Shown here: positions 1 to 9,158 of the stretch, piece by piece
Position numbering within the stretch: position 1 is the first letter of the stretch
Layout of the letters: each line of letters begins with the position of its first letter
NCBI GenBank assembly: GCA_025765615.1
Contig: JAIVFJ010000037.1
Location: 62,001-126,000 of the forward strand
Length of the DNA stretch: 64,000 nt
Direction of reading: 5' to 3'
Source: Zopfochytrium polystomum
Taxonomy: Eukaryota; Chytridiomycota; Chytridiomycetes; Chytridiales; Chytridiaceae
Program-made: the position numbers and the translations under genes
Notes under the pieces: generated by a model
The model's database searches: none
What the model saw: the letters and a program-made list of their open reading frames with translations, nothing else
What the model was told of the DNA's origin: nothing

Positions 1-113
1 GGACACGTTTTGACAAGTATGCAGCGATTGATCGTGGCGGACAGGACACAATTGCATTTGCTTGGAAACGCAGAATGTTTCTGTCTGCAACCACACAGTT
101 CTTTGTCACCAGT
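1..113. other. Host flank of element C, with target-site duplication
   Basis: Host DNA left of the LTR. Bases 109-113 (CCAGT) are repeated at 10796-10800, so 1-113 was once joined directly to 10801 onward. One plus-strand frame is open through this piece and continues across the empty site for about 65 codons, but I recognise no domain in it. It may be an upstream exon or the promoter region of the gene at 11.2-12.1 kb. Confidence 0.6.
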
Positions 114-289
114 TGTGAGGGAGCCACGACGGTGCGCGGCAGCGTCGCGAGGCGCGAAGGTCGGAATCCGCGGGAGCGAGTGGAGAGTCGAAGAGGCGGA
201 GCAGGCGCCGAGCGACGCAACGAACGAGAAAAATTCTTCTTATTGGTGGTTTTGTGACTTGCAGGAAAAACAAACGAAATTCCGTCACA
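114..289 (-). repeat. 3' LTR of element C
   Basis: 176-bp LTR matching 10620-10795 with no difference that I noticed. TG at 114-115 and CA at 288-289. The outer flank is CCAGT. Confidence 0.95.
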
Positions 290-298
290 CCCCCCCCC
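290..298 (-). promoter_or_regulatory. Polypurine tract of element C
   Basis: A run of nine C on the plus strand (G on the element strand) lies directly beside the inner edge of the 3' LTR. This is where the plus-strand primer of an LTR retrotransposon belongs. Confidence 0.75.
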
Positions 299-1353
299 GA
301 GAACGGAGTGTAACGAAGTGCAGATATTACATCAGATGGTGGTGGTAGAGGAATTGGGAGAGTTCAGGAGTAAATTTGGCCCAAGTGTTGAAGAGGGGAG
401 GATGGTCAATGTAGGAGAGGAGTACTGAGTGAATGTTGCCAGAACGGTCACGACGGAGTGCAAGGACTTGAGAGATATCACGGAGGTGAAGAGGGAGTGG
501 AGTAAAAACATCAGGAGTGCGGGAGAAGTACGGGCGGAGCTTTTCAGGATGGAAAACAGGGTGGATACGCCAAGAAGGGGGAAAGTCAAGTTTGTAAGAA
601 ATACCAAGTTTTTCAATGATTTTGAAAGGGCCATAAAATTGAGCAGAAAGTTTGGGGGAAGGACAACCAGTCTGGTTAGGGGGAACGAAATCAACAGCAC
701 GAACGAGAACAAGATCACCGACTGTGAAAGGGTCAGGGCGACGGGAGCGGTCGGCATATGCGCGTTGGCGGTCCTGGGCGCGCTGAAGAAGGTCTTTCGC
801 AACAGAAAGGCGGGCTGTAAGGTCGTCAAGGGTGGCATTTTGGTGGATAGGAATGCCAAGGGACAGAGGAGACAGGGGATGTTGGCCTGAATCGAGGAAG
901 AATGGTGTCGATCCAGTGCTGGCGTTGATCGAATCATTAATTCCAAACTCAACAGCAGTGAGGTGAAGATCCCAATCGCGTTGGTCCCACGCGACGTAGT
1001 CACGGAGTGCTGAAATGATCCAAGCATTTTTGTTCTCTGTTTGACCATCAGTCTGAGGGTGGTAGGCGGTTGACATATTCAGGCGAGTGCGGAGAAGGGA
1101 GGTAAGCTGCTGCCAGAAGAGGGAAATAAACTTCGAGTCACGGTCGCTAATGATCACACGGGGAAGACCATGGTGACGCCAAACGTTGTCAAAGAACTGG
1201 AGAGCGAAGTCACGAGCAGTGTCTGACATGCGGCTGGGCCAGATGTGTCAGGAACAGGGCAGGACAGGACAAGGCAGACAAGGAACTGAGAGGAGTGATG
1301 ATTGTATTGGAAACAATAATTCACTTGAGGGATGGGACAGGTCCCCCATCCCC

Positions 1354-1361
1354 CTTTTATA
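1354..1361 (-). promoter_or_regulatory. TATA box of the element A LTR
   Basis: TATAAAAG on the minus strand. It lies 35 bp before the A of AAGTGAATTAT (1326-1316), the segment complementary to the primer site, which supports transcription starting there. The active copy in the 5' LTR is at 6306-6313. Confidence 0.75.
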
Positions 1362-1470
1362 CCTTTTGAGAGTGTTCCTTGTCAAGACTCCAAGAAAGTT
1401 CCAGAAAGAGCAATTAGTAATACAATGATACCAATGATACCAATGACAACAAGACAAGTCAGGAAAGCAA

Positions 1471-1585
1471 AGAAGGTTCCAGAAGGTTCCACAAGGTTCC
1501 ATGAAGGAATGTTCTAGAAGGTTCCAGAAGGTTCCAGAAGGTTCCATGAAGGAATGTTCTAGAAGGTTCCAGAAGGTTCCAGAGG
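1471..1585 (-). promoter_or_regulatory. Heat-shock-element-like GAA/TTC pentamer array in U3
   Basis: Read in 5-bp steps from 1471, the sequence alternates nGAAn and nTTCn. By hand count 19 of 23 consecutive pentamers fit. Three more (aGAAa gTTCc aGAAa) occur near 1392-1406. Heat-shock factor trimers bind inverted nGAAn units with exactly this spacing. It lies roughly 110-225 bp upstream of the LTR TATA box on the element strand. Binding is inference. Confidence 0.6.
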
Positions 1586-1598
1586 GTGATTCATAACA

Positions 1599-4500
1599 TC
1601 ATCTCCCCCTTTTAGGCCTCTTCTGCAACTTGGTGGGGTACCTGGTCTTGAACTCGAGCAGAAGGTCTTGGCAGTGAGTGAGGTTTGACTCAGGCTCCCA
1701 GGTGTTGTCAGCATCTGAGTAACCTTTCCACTTAACAAGGAACTTGAGTGTTCTTCCAAACCACTTGGCATCCAAGATTTGTTCAACCTCAAATTCCTCT
1801 TCACCTTCTACCTCAACTGGAGGAGGAGGAGGAACAACTCTGCCTGGAATGGAATTGGCCACAAACTTCTCTAAAAGGCTGACATGGAAAACTGGGTGGA
1901 TCTTCATGGATGCAGGGAGATCCAGCTTGAAGGTGACTGGATTGATTTGCTCCAAGATCTTGAAAGGACCCAACTTGAGGTTGTCTAGCTTGGGACTTGG
2001 TCTTTTGGTCTGCAAGTTCTTCCTCAGAAGCCAAACTTGCTGACCCACAGCAAGGTCATGGTCCATTCTGTGAGTGTTGGCAAATCTTGAGGCATCTTCT
2101 TGGGCTTGCTTCAGGGTGGAGTCCAGGAAGGAGTTGATGATCTTGAGCTTATGTAAGTGTGAAGCCGCAGCAGGAGCTTGGACATTGGATAGGGTCTCTT
2201 GTCCCAGAAGATCTCCTCTTGGATTGAAGCCATAGGTTGCAAAGAAAGGAGATAGCTGGGTGCTTGAGTGGAGAGAATTGTTGAGAGCAAATTCTGCCAG
2301 TGGAAGGAGGGTGGGCCAATCATCCTGTTGATAGCTGACATAGCACCTCAAATACTGCTCCAGAGTCTGGTTTGTTCTTTCTGTTTGTCCATCAGTCTGA
2401 GGGTGATAAGCAGTTGACAGTTGAGACTTGATTCCAAGGGCTACTGTGAGTTCTTTCCAAAATTGGGATCTGAACTGTGGTCCTCTGTCACTGATGATTG
2501 ACTGAGGCAGCCCATGGAGCCTGAATATGTGCTGCAAAAACAGGTCTGCTGTTCCTTGTGCATCTATATTCTCAGTGCAGGGGATGAAATGGGCCAACTT
2601 TGTCCTTCTGCAGATGACAACAAGGATAGAGTCAAATCCATGGGATGGGGGCAGTTTCACAATGAAGTCCATGGATATTGATGACCAAGGGCTGATGGCA
2701 ATTGGGAGGGGCTCCAGAAGTCCATAGGGCTTGTGTCTGCTGGATTTGTTTCTTTGACAGGTTTCACAGCTGCTGACATAGTTCTTGATGTACTTCCTCA
2801 TGCCTGGCCAGTAGAAGTCTCTGGAAACAAGCTCATATGTCTTGTGCTCTCCTGGGTGTCCAGCTGTTGCTGCATCATGCCTTGTCTTGAGTATCTCAAG
2901 TTTTTCCTCTTCTTGGCTGATTTGAATCTTGTGAGGCTTGGGGTCCTTGGAAATAGCATGGGCCCACACACTGTCAGGAAGCAATGAAAGGTGTGTCTTG
3001 GATGGTGGGGTGAAACCATCTCCCCCTTCAGGTGCAAGGTCTGTTCTTCTTGACAGGGCATCAGCCACAGTGTTAAGGTGGCCAGGAGAATAGCACAGCT
3101 TAAAGTCATACTCAGAGAGCAGTTCAGCCCACCTGGCATGCCTCTGCTTGAGCAACCTCCTTGCCCTGAAGAAGGTGAGGTTCTTGTGATCAGAATAGAC
3201 AGAGATGCCTTTAGAACCAGCCAAGTAGTGTCTCCAGAATTTGAATGCTTCCACAATTGCAAGCAACTCCTTGTCATGGACTGTGTAGTTACACTCAGCA
3301 CTGTTCAGCTTCCTGGAGTAATATGCCACTGGATGCAGAGGAGCAGAGGGGTCCTGAGAGCTTGGCTGGGACAGAACAGCGCCAAGGGCATAGTCTGAGG
3401 CATCAGTTTCCAAGGTGAAGGGAAGCAAGGGATCCACATGCTTAAGGAGTGGTGCACTTGTGGTTGCTGTCTTAAGAGCTAGCCAGGCTTGCTCTGCTGC
3501 TGGGGTCCATTCAAACTTGGTGGTCTTCTTGGTGAGATCAGTGAGAGGCTTGGCTATGGCAGAATAGTTGGCAATGAAGGTTCTGTAGAAGTTGCAAAAT
3601 CCAAGGAAGCTTTGAACATCCTTGATGGAATTTGGAGCCTTCCATTCAAGAATAGTTTGGATCTTGTCTGGTGCCATGGAGATCCCTTTGTCAGACACAA
3701 TGAACCCCAAAAACTCAATGGAGGTCTTGTGGAATTCACACTTCTCCAGCTTTGCATAGAGGTGATGCTGTCTGAGTCTCTCCAAGACAGTCTTGACATG
3801 TCCCATATGGCTTGCAGTGTCAGATGAAAATACCAGGATATCATCCAGGTAGACAATGACAAAAAGGTCCAGAATATCCCTGAAGATGTCATTCATCATG
3901 CCTTGGAAAATAGCTGGAGCATTGGTAAGTCCAAAGGGCATAACCAAGTACTCAAAGTGACCGTATTTGCATCTGAAGGCAGTCTTCCATTGATCCTGGG
4001 GCTTAATTCTGACCAAATTGTAGGCACCTCTGAGGTCAATCTTGGAAAATATCCTTGCATGGCTCAGTTTGTCCAGTAATTCAGAGATGAGAGGCAGTGG
4101 ATAGCGGTTCTTGACTGTCATCTCATTGAGATCTCTGTAGTCCACACAGGGTCTCAGTCCCCCATCCTTCTTCTTGACAAAAAAGATGGGAGCTCCAGCT
4201 GGTGACTTGGAAGGTTGGATGAATCCCTTGTTCAGCATTTCTTCAATGTATTCTTGGAGGGCCTTGGCTTCTGGTGGAGAGAGGTGGTACAGTGGCTTGA
4301 AAGGTGGGCTGCAAGTTTCATCCTTGAGTGGGATTTCACAGTCATAAGGCCTCTGAGCTGGTAGCAGGTCTGCCTTGGTCTTGGAAAACACATCAGCATA
4401 AGGGAGATATTCTTTTGGTAGCTTGGATGCCAGCAAAAGGTCTGATGGGTCCAGGTTGTCGTGCTCCTCAGCAGTGGGGCTTGAATTCTTGACTGGGAAC

Positions 4501-5318
4501 TGTGATTCTTGAATCTTTGACTGAGAGTTCTGTTCTTGGCAAAGACTGTGAGCTGTGGAACTTGAATCTTGAATGTGGACTGTGAACTGTGGTACTTGAA
4601 TCTTTGACTGTGGGTTCTGTGAACAAGAGTCATGGCCATGACTGTGAGCTCTATGAGCTCTACTTGAATCTTGACTGTGAACTGTGAACTGTGGAACTTG
4701 AGTCTTGGCTGGCTGTGAATCTTGAATCAAGGGCTTGAGAGCATGAGACTTGGGGGCTTGACTTGAGTTTTGGGTGACTGTTCCGATTGGTGGAGGTTGG
4801 ACTTGACCAGTGACCCAATCAATGTCAGGGTTCTGGGCTTGCAGCCATGGTAATCCCAGGATGACAGAGAATGTGGGTGAGCCAAGATCCAATACTTCCA
4901 GGTTGACCATGGATGGTGGAAAGTCTTGGATGTGGAGGTTTAGCTTGGTTTCATGGCTGATTTCCTTGAACAGAGCATGATTGGCAAAGTGGACCTTGAG
5001 GGGTGTGGATTTCTTGATCGTAGGAATGGCACAAGACTTGGCAAGGGTGGCATCAATGATGTTGCAGGATGATCCAGAGTCTATAAGGGCCTTGGTTGTG
5101 ATGGTTGACTTGGGTGAGAGTTGAATCTTGACATCCATGGTGAGTTGGTGGGGCTTGGAATCTGAGGTGTTTGTGGTGCTGGTGGTGGTGATGAAACAGG
5201 GGCAGCTTGGAGGAGGGTCCAGGGAATTGCCCCTCAGTGAGCCTGGACCTGGGAGTTTGGGTGCTTCTTCCTTGGGCAGTCCTTGACAGCATGCTCCTTG
5301 GAGCCACAGTAAAAACAC
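1599..5318 (-). CDS. Pol polyprotein of element A
   Basis: An open frame of 1239 codons, presumably reached by frameshift from gag, since pol is in the -1 frame and overlaps gag by about 85 nt with no AUG of its own at the front. Domains in order: aspartic protease (DSGSS, residue about 80), reverse transcriptase (YLDDILVFS, about 489), RNase H (LETDASDYALGAVLSQ, about 638; SDHKNL), integrase with HHCC zinc domain (H-X-H ... CETCQ, about 815-855) and DDE core (ISDRGPQFRSQFW, AYHPQTDGQTERTNQ), a GPF module, and a C-terminal chromodomain (EVEQILDAKWFGRTLKFLVK, then KGYSDADNTWEPE, about 1175-1225). The key residues seen are present. Element B's copy differs at only a few residues. No slippery heptamer could be fixed by eye. 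Confidence 0.93.
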   Translation of the reverse strand: MFLLWLQGACCQGLPKEEAPKLPGPGSLRGNSLDPPPSCPCFITTTSTTNTSDSKPHQLTMDVKIQLSPKSTITTKALIDSGSSCNIIDATLAKSCAIPTIKKSTPLKVHFANHALFKEISHETKLNLHIQDFPPSMVNLEVLDLGSPTFSVILGLPWLQAQNPDIDWVTGQVQPPPIGTVTQNSSQAPKSHALKPLIQDSQPAKTQVPQFTVHSQDSSRAHRAHSHGHDSCSQNPQSKIQVPQFTVHIQDSSSTAHSLCQEQNSQSKIQESQFPVKNSSPTAEEHDNLDPSDLLLASKLPKEYLPYADVFSKTKADLLPAQRPYDCEIPLKDETCSPPFKPLYHLSPPEAKALQEYIEEMLNKGFIQPSKSPAGAPIFFVKKKDGGLRPCVDYRDLNEMTVKNRYPLPLISELLDKLSHARIFSKIDLRGAYNLVRIKPQDQWKTAFRCKYGHFEYLVMPFGLTNAPAIFQGMMNDIFRDILDLFVIVYLDDILVFSSDTASHMGHVKTVLERLRQHHLYAKLEKCEFHKTSIEFLGFIVSDKGISMAPDKIQTILEWKAPNSIKDVQSFLGFCNFYRTFIANYSAIAKPLTDLTKKTTKFEWTPAAEQAWLALKTATTSAPLLKHVDPLLPFTLETDASDYALGAVLSQPSSQDPSAPLHPVAYYSRKLNSAECNYTVHDKELLAIVEAFKFWRHYLAGSKGISVYSDHKNLTFFRARRLLKQRHARWAELLSEYDFKLCYSPGHLNTVADALSRRTDLAPEGGDGFTPPSKTHLSLLPDSVWAHAISKDPKPHKIQISQEEEKLEILKTRHDAATAGHPGEHKTYELVSRDFYWPGMRKYIKNYVSSCETCQRNKSSRHKPYGLLEPLPIAISPWSSISMDFIVKLPPSHGFDSILVVICRRTKLAHFIPCTENIDAQGTADLFLQHIFRLHGLPQSIISDRGPQFRSQFWKELTVALGIKSQLSTAYHPQTDGQTERTNQTLEQYLRCYVSYQQDDWPTLLPLAEFALNNSLHSSTQLSPFFATYGFNPRGDLLGQETLSNVQAPAAASHLHKLKIINSFLDSTLKQAQEDASRFANTHRMDHDLAVGQQVWLLRKNLQTKRPSPKLDNLKLGPFKILEQINPVTFKLDLPASMKIHPVFHVSLLEKFVANSIPGRVVPPPPPVEVEGEEEFEVEQILDAKWFGRTLKFLVKWKGYSDADNTWEPESNLTHCQDLLLEFKTRYPTKLQKRPKRGR

Positions 5319-6157
5319 AGTCCCTGCTGGGCCCTCCTTGTTTTCTCCTCTTGGCTCAGAGGACCCTTAGGAAGTGTCTCAACTGCATCCACTTGCATGG
5401 GTTCAGGAACTGTGAGAGCTTGAGGAACTGGGGTAGGTCTTGATGTAGTTCCTACTTGTCTTTGCTTCAGCCTCTTGGAGTAGAGTCTGTTGTCAATCTT
5501 GATGGCAAGGAGAATGTACTCTTCCAAGGTCTCAGGGATGTCCAGAGACTGGGAGAGCATGTCTTGGATAGACTCATGGAGACCATCATGGTACAGCTCC
5601 ATCAGAGCTGCATCATTGTATCCAGAGTCTCTGGCTAGTTGCTTGAATTGGTTGGTGTAGGCCACACAAGATTGCTTTCCTTGCTTGATATGCTTGAGCT
5701 TGGATCTTGCTGTCCAAGATGCGTAGGGGTCACCAAAGGTAGCTTCCAGCCCCTCCCAGAGCTCTTGCAGGGTGGTGGGTGTGCTTGGGAGAGATCTGTA
5801 CCATGATTGAGCTTGACCAGACAGGAGGGTGCTTGTGAAAAGAACCTTGACTTGCTCACTGGGAAATCTTGAAGGTTGGAGAAGGATGACATTCTCCACA
5901 GTGGCCATGAAGTTCCTAAGGTCTTTGGCCAGCCCAGTGAACTTGTCAGGGCTGGGAACCTTGGGCTCTCTTGCTTGGTTGGCTTGAGGCAGGGGAAGAG
6001 CTTGATGTTCTTGTTGGTGAAGTTGTTGTTGAAGCTGGTGCTGCTGGTGAAGGACTTGTTCTTGAAGTTGGTGTGTCTGTCTTGAGAGGGCTTGTAATTG
6101 GTCCATCAAGGCTTGGAAGGCAGTTGCATCAGGGAAGGTGTTGTTTGGGTCAGACAT
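5234..6157 (-). CDS. Gag of element A
   Basis: 307 aa, ATG at 6157, 40 nt inside the 5' LTR. N-terminal Gln/His-rich coiled-coil stretch, then a Ty3-type capsid (PDKFTGLAKDLRNFM ... FGDPYA), then one CCHC knuckle near the end (CFYCGSKEHAVKDC). It ends inside the start of pol. The product should form the particle shell and bind the element RNA. Confidence 0.92.
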   Translation of the reverse strand: MSDPNNTFPDATAFQALMDQLQALSRQTHQLQEQVLHQQHQLQQQLHQQEHQALPLPQANQAREPKVPSPDKFTGLAKDLRNFMATVENVILLQPSRFPSEQVKVLFTSTLLSGQAQSWYRSLPSTPTTLQELWEGLEATFGDPYASWTARSKLKHIKQGKQSCVAYTNQFKQLARDSGYNDAALMELYHDGLHESIQDMLSQSLDIPETLEEYILLAIKIDNRLYSKRLKQRQVGTTSRPTPVPQALTVPEPMQVDAVETLPKGPLSQEEKTRRAQQGLCFYCGSKEHAVKDCPRKKHPNSQVQAH

Positions 6158-6184
6158 GATGGCAGAGAGTAGTGGGAGAGGGTG

Positions 6185-6195
6185 AAGTGAATTAT
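6185..6195 (-). promoter_or_regulatory. Self-primer-binding site of element A
   Basis: Element-strand ATAATTCACTT starts two bases inside the 5' LTR. It is the exact complement of AAGTGAATTAT in the LTR (6278-6268), 35 bp after the TATA box. Tf1 and relatives prime reverse transcription with the first 11 nt of their own mRNA paired at this position. No CCA-type tRNA match (TGG) is present at the LTR edge. Confidence 0.8.
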
Positions 6196-6197
6196 GA

Positions 6198-6550
6198 TGT
6201 CAGGAACAGGGCAGGACAGGACAAGGCAGACAAGGAACTGAGAGGAGTGATGATTGTATTGGAAACAATAATTCACTTGAGGGATGGGACAGGTCCCCCA
6301 TCCCCCTTTTATACCTTTTGAGAGTGTTCCTTGTCAAGACTCCAAGAAAGTTCCAGAAAGAGCAATTAGTAATACAATGATACCAATGATACCAATGACA
6401 ACAAGACAAGTCAGGAAAGCAAAGAAGGTTCCAGAAGGTTCCACAAGGTTCCATGAAGGAATGTTCTAGAAGGTTCCAGAAGGTTCCAGAAGGTTCCATG
6501 AAGGAATGTTCTAGAAGGTTCCAGAAGGTTCCAGAGGGTGATTCATAACA
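6198..6550 (-). repeat. 5' LTR of element A
   Basis: 353 bp, matching 1246-1598 by eye. The GAA/TTC array is at 6423-6537, TATA at 6306-6313, predicted RNA start about 6278. The duplication AGATG follows. Confidence 0.95.
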
Positions 6551-9158
6551 AGATGTGGGTACGTTTAGTGGCAGAGTCAACTACAACTGCAAGGGCATCG
6601 TGTCCACGTTCTGTTAGGGGAAGCTTTGTAATGAAGTCGACAGTAATGGTGTGCCACGGGTGAGGCGCGATGTCGTGAGGATGGAGAAGACCAAATCGTT
6701 GACGACGTTCAATACGGTTACGCTGACAGGTGTCACACGTTCGTACATATTGTTGGATATCGGAGTGGAGACGTGGCCAGTGATAAGTCCGAGTGACTCG
6801 TTCAGCTGTACGCTCCCAACTTCCGTGAATCGTCTCATCATGGGCAGCTGTGATCAGCGAAGGCCGGATGGCTGCGGGTGCGTAAAGTCGTAAGACAGTA
6901 GCGTCGCGAAAGTAGAGAAGTCCGTTGATGCGGGTATCGACGGAGGTGTGGACGGAGCCAACGTGGGGGTTCGGCAAGTCGATCCAGCGACTCGACGATT
7001 GTGAGGTACTCTGGGTCTGTATCGTAGTGGCGACGCAACAAATCCGGAGTGATTGAAGTCGTGACTGAGATATCAAGGAGGACAAAGTAATCTTCGCCAG
7101 TCTGTGTTGAGACCTCCAAGGTGTGGTGGCGTCGTGAAAGAACGTCAGCAATAGAATTCCACTTTCCAGGGACCCACTCAATTTCAAAGTCAAAAGATTC
7201 GATGTGTTCCAACCAACGTAGCTGAACAGGACGGAGCTTGGGTTGGTCAGTGAGGTGACGAAGTGAATGGTGGTCAGTCAAAACGCGAACATGGGAACCA
7301 ACAAGATATGGGCGATGTTGCTTCAAACCCTCTGCCAGTGCAAGCAGTTCACCCTCATAAGGATGATAGTTGGATTCTGCTGGGTTGCACTTGCGAGATC
7401 CAAAAGCAATGTGAAGTTGCGTTCCATCATCAGCGAGTTGATAAAGATGAGAGCCAACAGCGAGTTTTGACCAGTCAGTTGCGAGGTAGACAGTACGTGA
7501 GCGATCAAAGAAGGCAAGGTTCTCCGGACGAGCGAGTGCTTGTTTGACAGAGAGGAAGACATGCTCATTGTCAGGAGTCCATGTGAATGGTGTAGCCTTC
7601 GTAATGGTCTCGCCTCGGCGAAGTAGATCTGACAGTGGTGTGAGGACTTTAGCATGATGTGGGATGAAGCGATGCAAGGTGTTCGAAAGTCCAAGAAATG
7701 CGCGCAGTTCGGTCCATGAGCGTGGCAACTCAAAATCACGAATAGAGTCAAGCCTAGAAGGAAGAACAGAAACATGGCCGTGCGAGATGTGGTAACCTAA
7801 ATACTTTACTTCAGACTGCAAGAATCGGCATTTGTGCAAGCGGCAATGAAACTGGTTGTCCCGAAGGCGACGAAGAACAGAACGCAGGTGCTCAAGGTGC
7901 TCTTCATAGGTTCGAGAAAATACAAGAAGATCATCAAGGTAGACTGTCAGGTAGAGGTCGACCATATCTTGAAAGATACGATTCATGGTGGCCTGGAATG
8001 TTGCCGGTGCGTTTGCAAGACCAAGAGGCATTACCACCCATTCGAAATGACCATACTTCGTACGAAAGGCAGTTTTGTAGCGGTCCTCAGCAGCTACAAG
8101 GATCTGATGATAGCCTGAGGCAAGGTCAAGCGAGGTGAAATGACGAGCGCCCTGCAAGCGATCCAGAATCTCTACAATGTTAGGAAGTGCTGTGCGGTCA
8201 CGGACAGTGTTCTTGTTAAGAAGATGATAATCAAAAACCAAACGAAGCTTGTCTTTTTGGTGGACAAAGAAGATCGGTGCTCCGTACGGTGAAACTGAAT
8301 GACGAATGCGGTCGTTGTCCAACAGGAACTTCAACTCAGAGCGAAGTGCTTCAAGTTCTTCTTCGCTCATTGGATAAATTGGCTTAAATGGTGGCGGCTG
8401 TGAAGGATCAGCAAGAGGAATGGTATGATCAAGACCACGAGACGGCGGTGCACCCTCAAAGGTTGAGAAAACTTCAGGAAACTCTTCTATAATTGCTCGT
8501 ACTTTCGGGTCAAGTTTCTCAAGAGCGGCTTTATCTGCATTATCAGAGTCCTGAGTGGTGCGCTTGTAGTCCGGCGGTGCATCAGCGGCAGACGCAGTGA
8601 CATTGAACAGAACACCCCACTTCGCATTGTCCTTGCGAATGGCACGACGAAAGGCCTGTGCGGTGCAGAGCTCAACATCAATGTTCGAAGGCCGGGAGTA
8701 CAAGAGATGGCCGTCACGAAATTGTAAGGTCTTCAGATTCCAATCAATGATAGGGTTGAACTTCTCAAGCCAATCCATTCCAAGAATAATGTCATATGCG
8801 ATGCGTGTTGCAACAAAGTTGTGAATAAACTCCAAATTTCCAAATGAAAATTCCAGCTGTTGGTGTAAAGATGCTTTCAACTTCGTGTCACCATCTGCAA
8901 GATTGACTAAAAGATTACGCCCTTTTTTGTTGTATGGTACTAAGTTTTCACTGATGAATGAATGACTAGCGCCTGAATCGACAAGGATTTTGATCAGATG
9001 ACTTTTGAATACTCCATGGAAAACTAATAGCTTCGAAGGTGAGTCGGCACTACGTGAAACGTGGTACAAATACAACTTATACTGCGGGGGTACTGAAGTC
9101 TCTGCCGGATGTACAACGCATGCCGGAGCGGCAGATGCAGCGGCTGCGGTCAACGCAT

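Larger units (their letters stand above)
1246..1598 (-). repeat. 3' LTR of element A
   Basis: 353 bp, TGTCAGG...CATAACA on the plus strand. On the element strand it holds a GAA/TTC array (1585-1471), a TATA box (TATAAAAG, 1361-1354) and the predicted RNA start near 1326. Confidence 0.95.
1246..6550 (-). mobile_element. Ty3/gypsy chromovirus A (intact, nested in C)
   Basis: 5305-bp minus-strand element with 353-bp LTRs (1246-1598 and 6198-6550) that look identical by eye, and the 5-bp duplication AGATG at 1241-1245 and 6551-6555. It has open gag and pol frames, a polypurine tract beside 1598, and an 11-nt primer site matching its own R region. The pol C-terminus is a chromodomain, so it belongs to the chromoviruses, and the self-priming layout suits the Tf1/sushi group. 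A second copy, B, lies at 40625-45939. Identical LTRs and open frames point to a recent insertion. Confidence 0.97.

Noticed and set aside
1471..1585. Simple minisatellite explanation for the LTR array
   Set aside because: Kept as a regulatory candidate because the phase of GAA and TTC is preserved across the interruptions and in all LTR copies.
5234..5318. Specific slippery heptamer for gag-pol frameshifting in A and B
   Set aside because: The -1 overlap is clear, but no canonical XXXYYYZ fitted the gag frame by eye.
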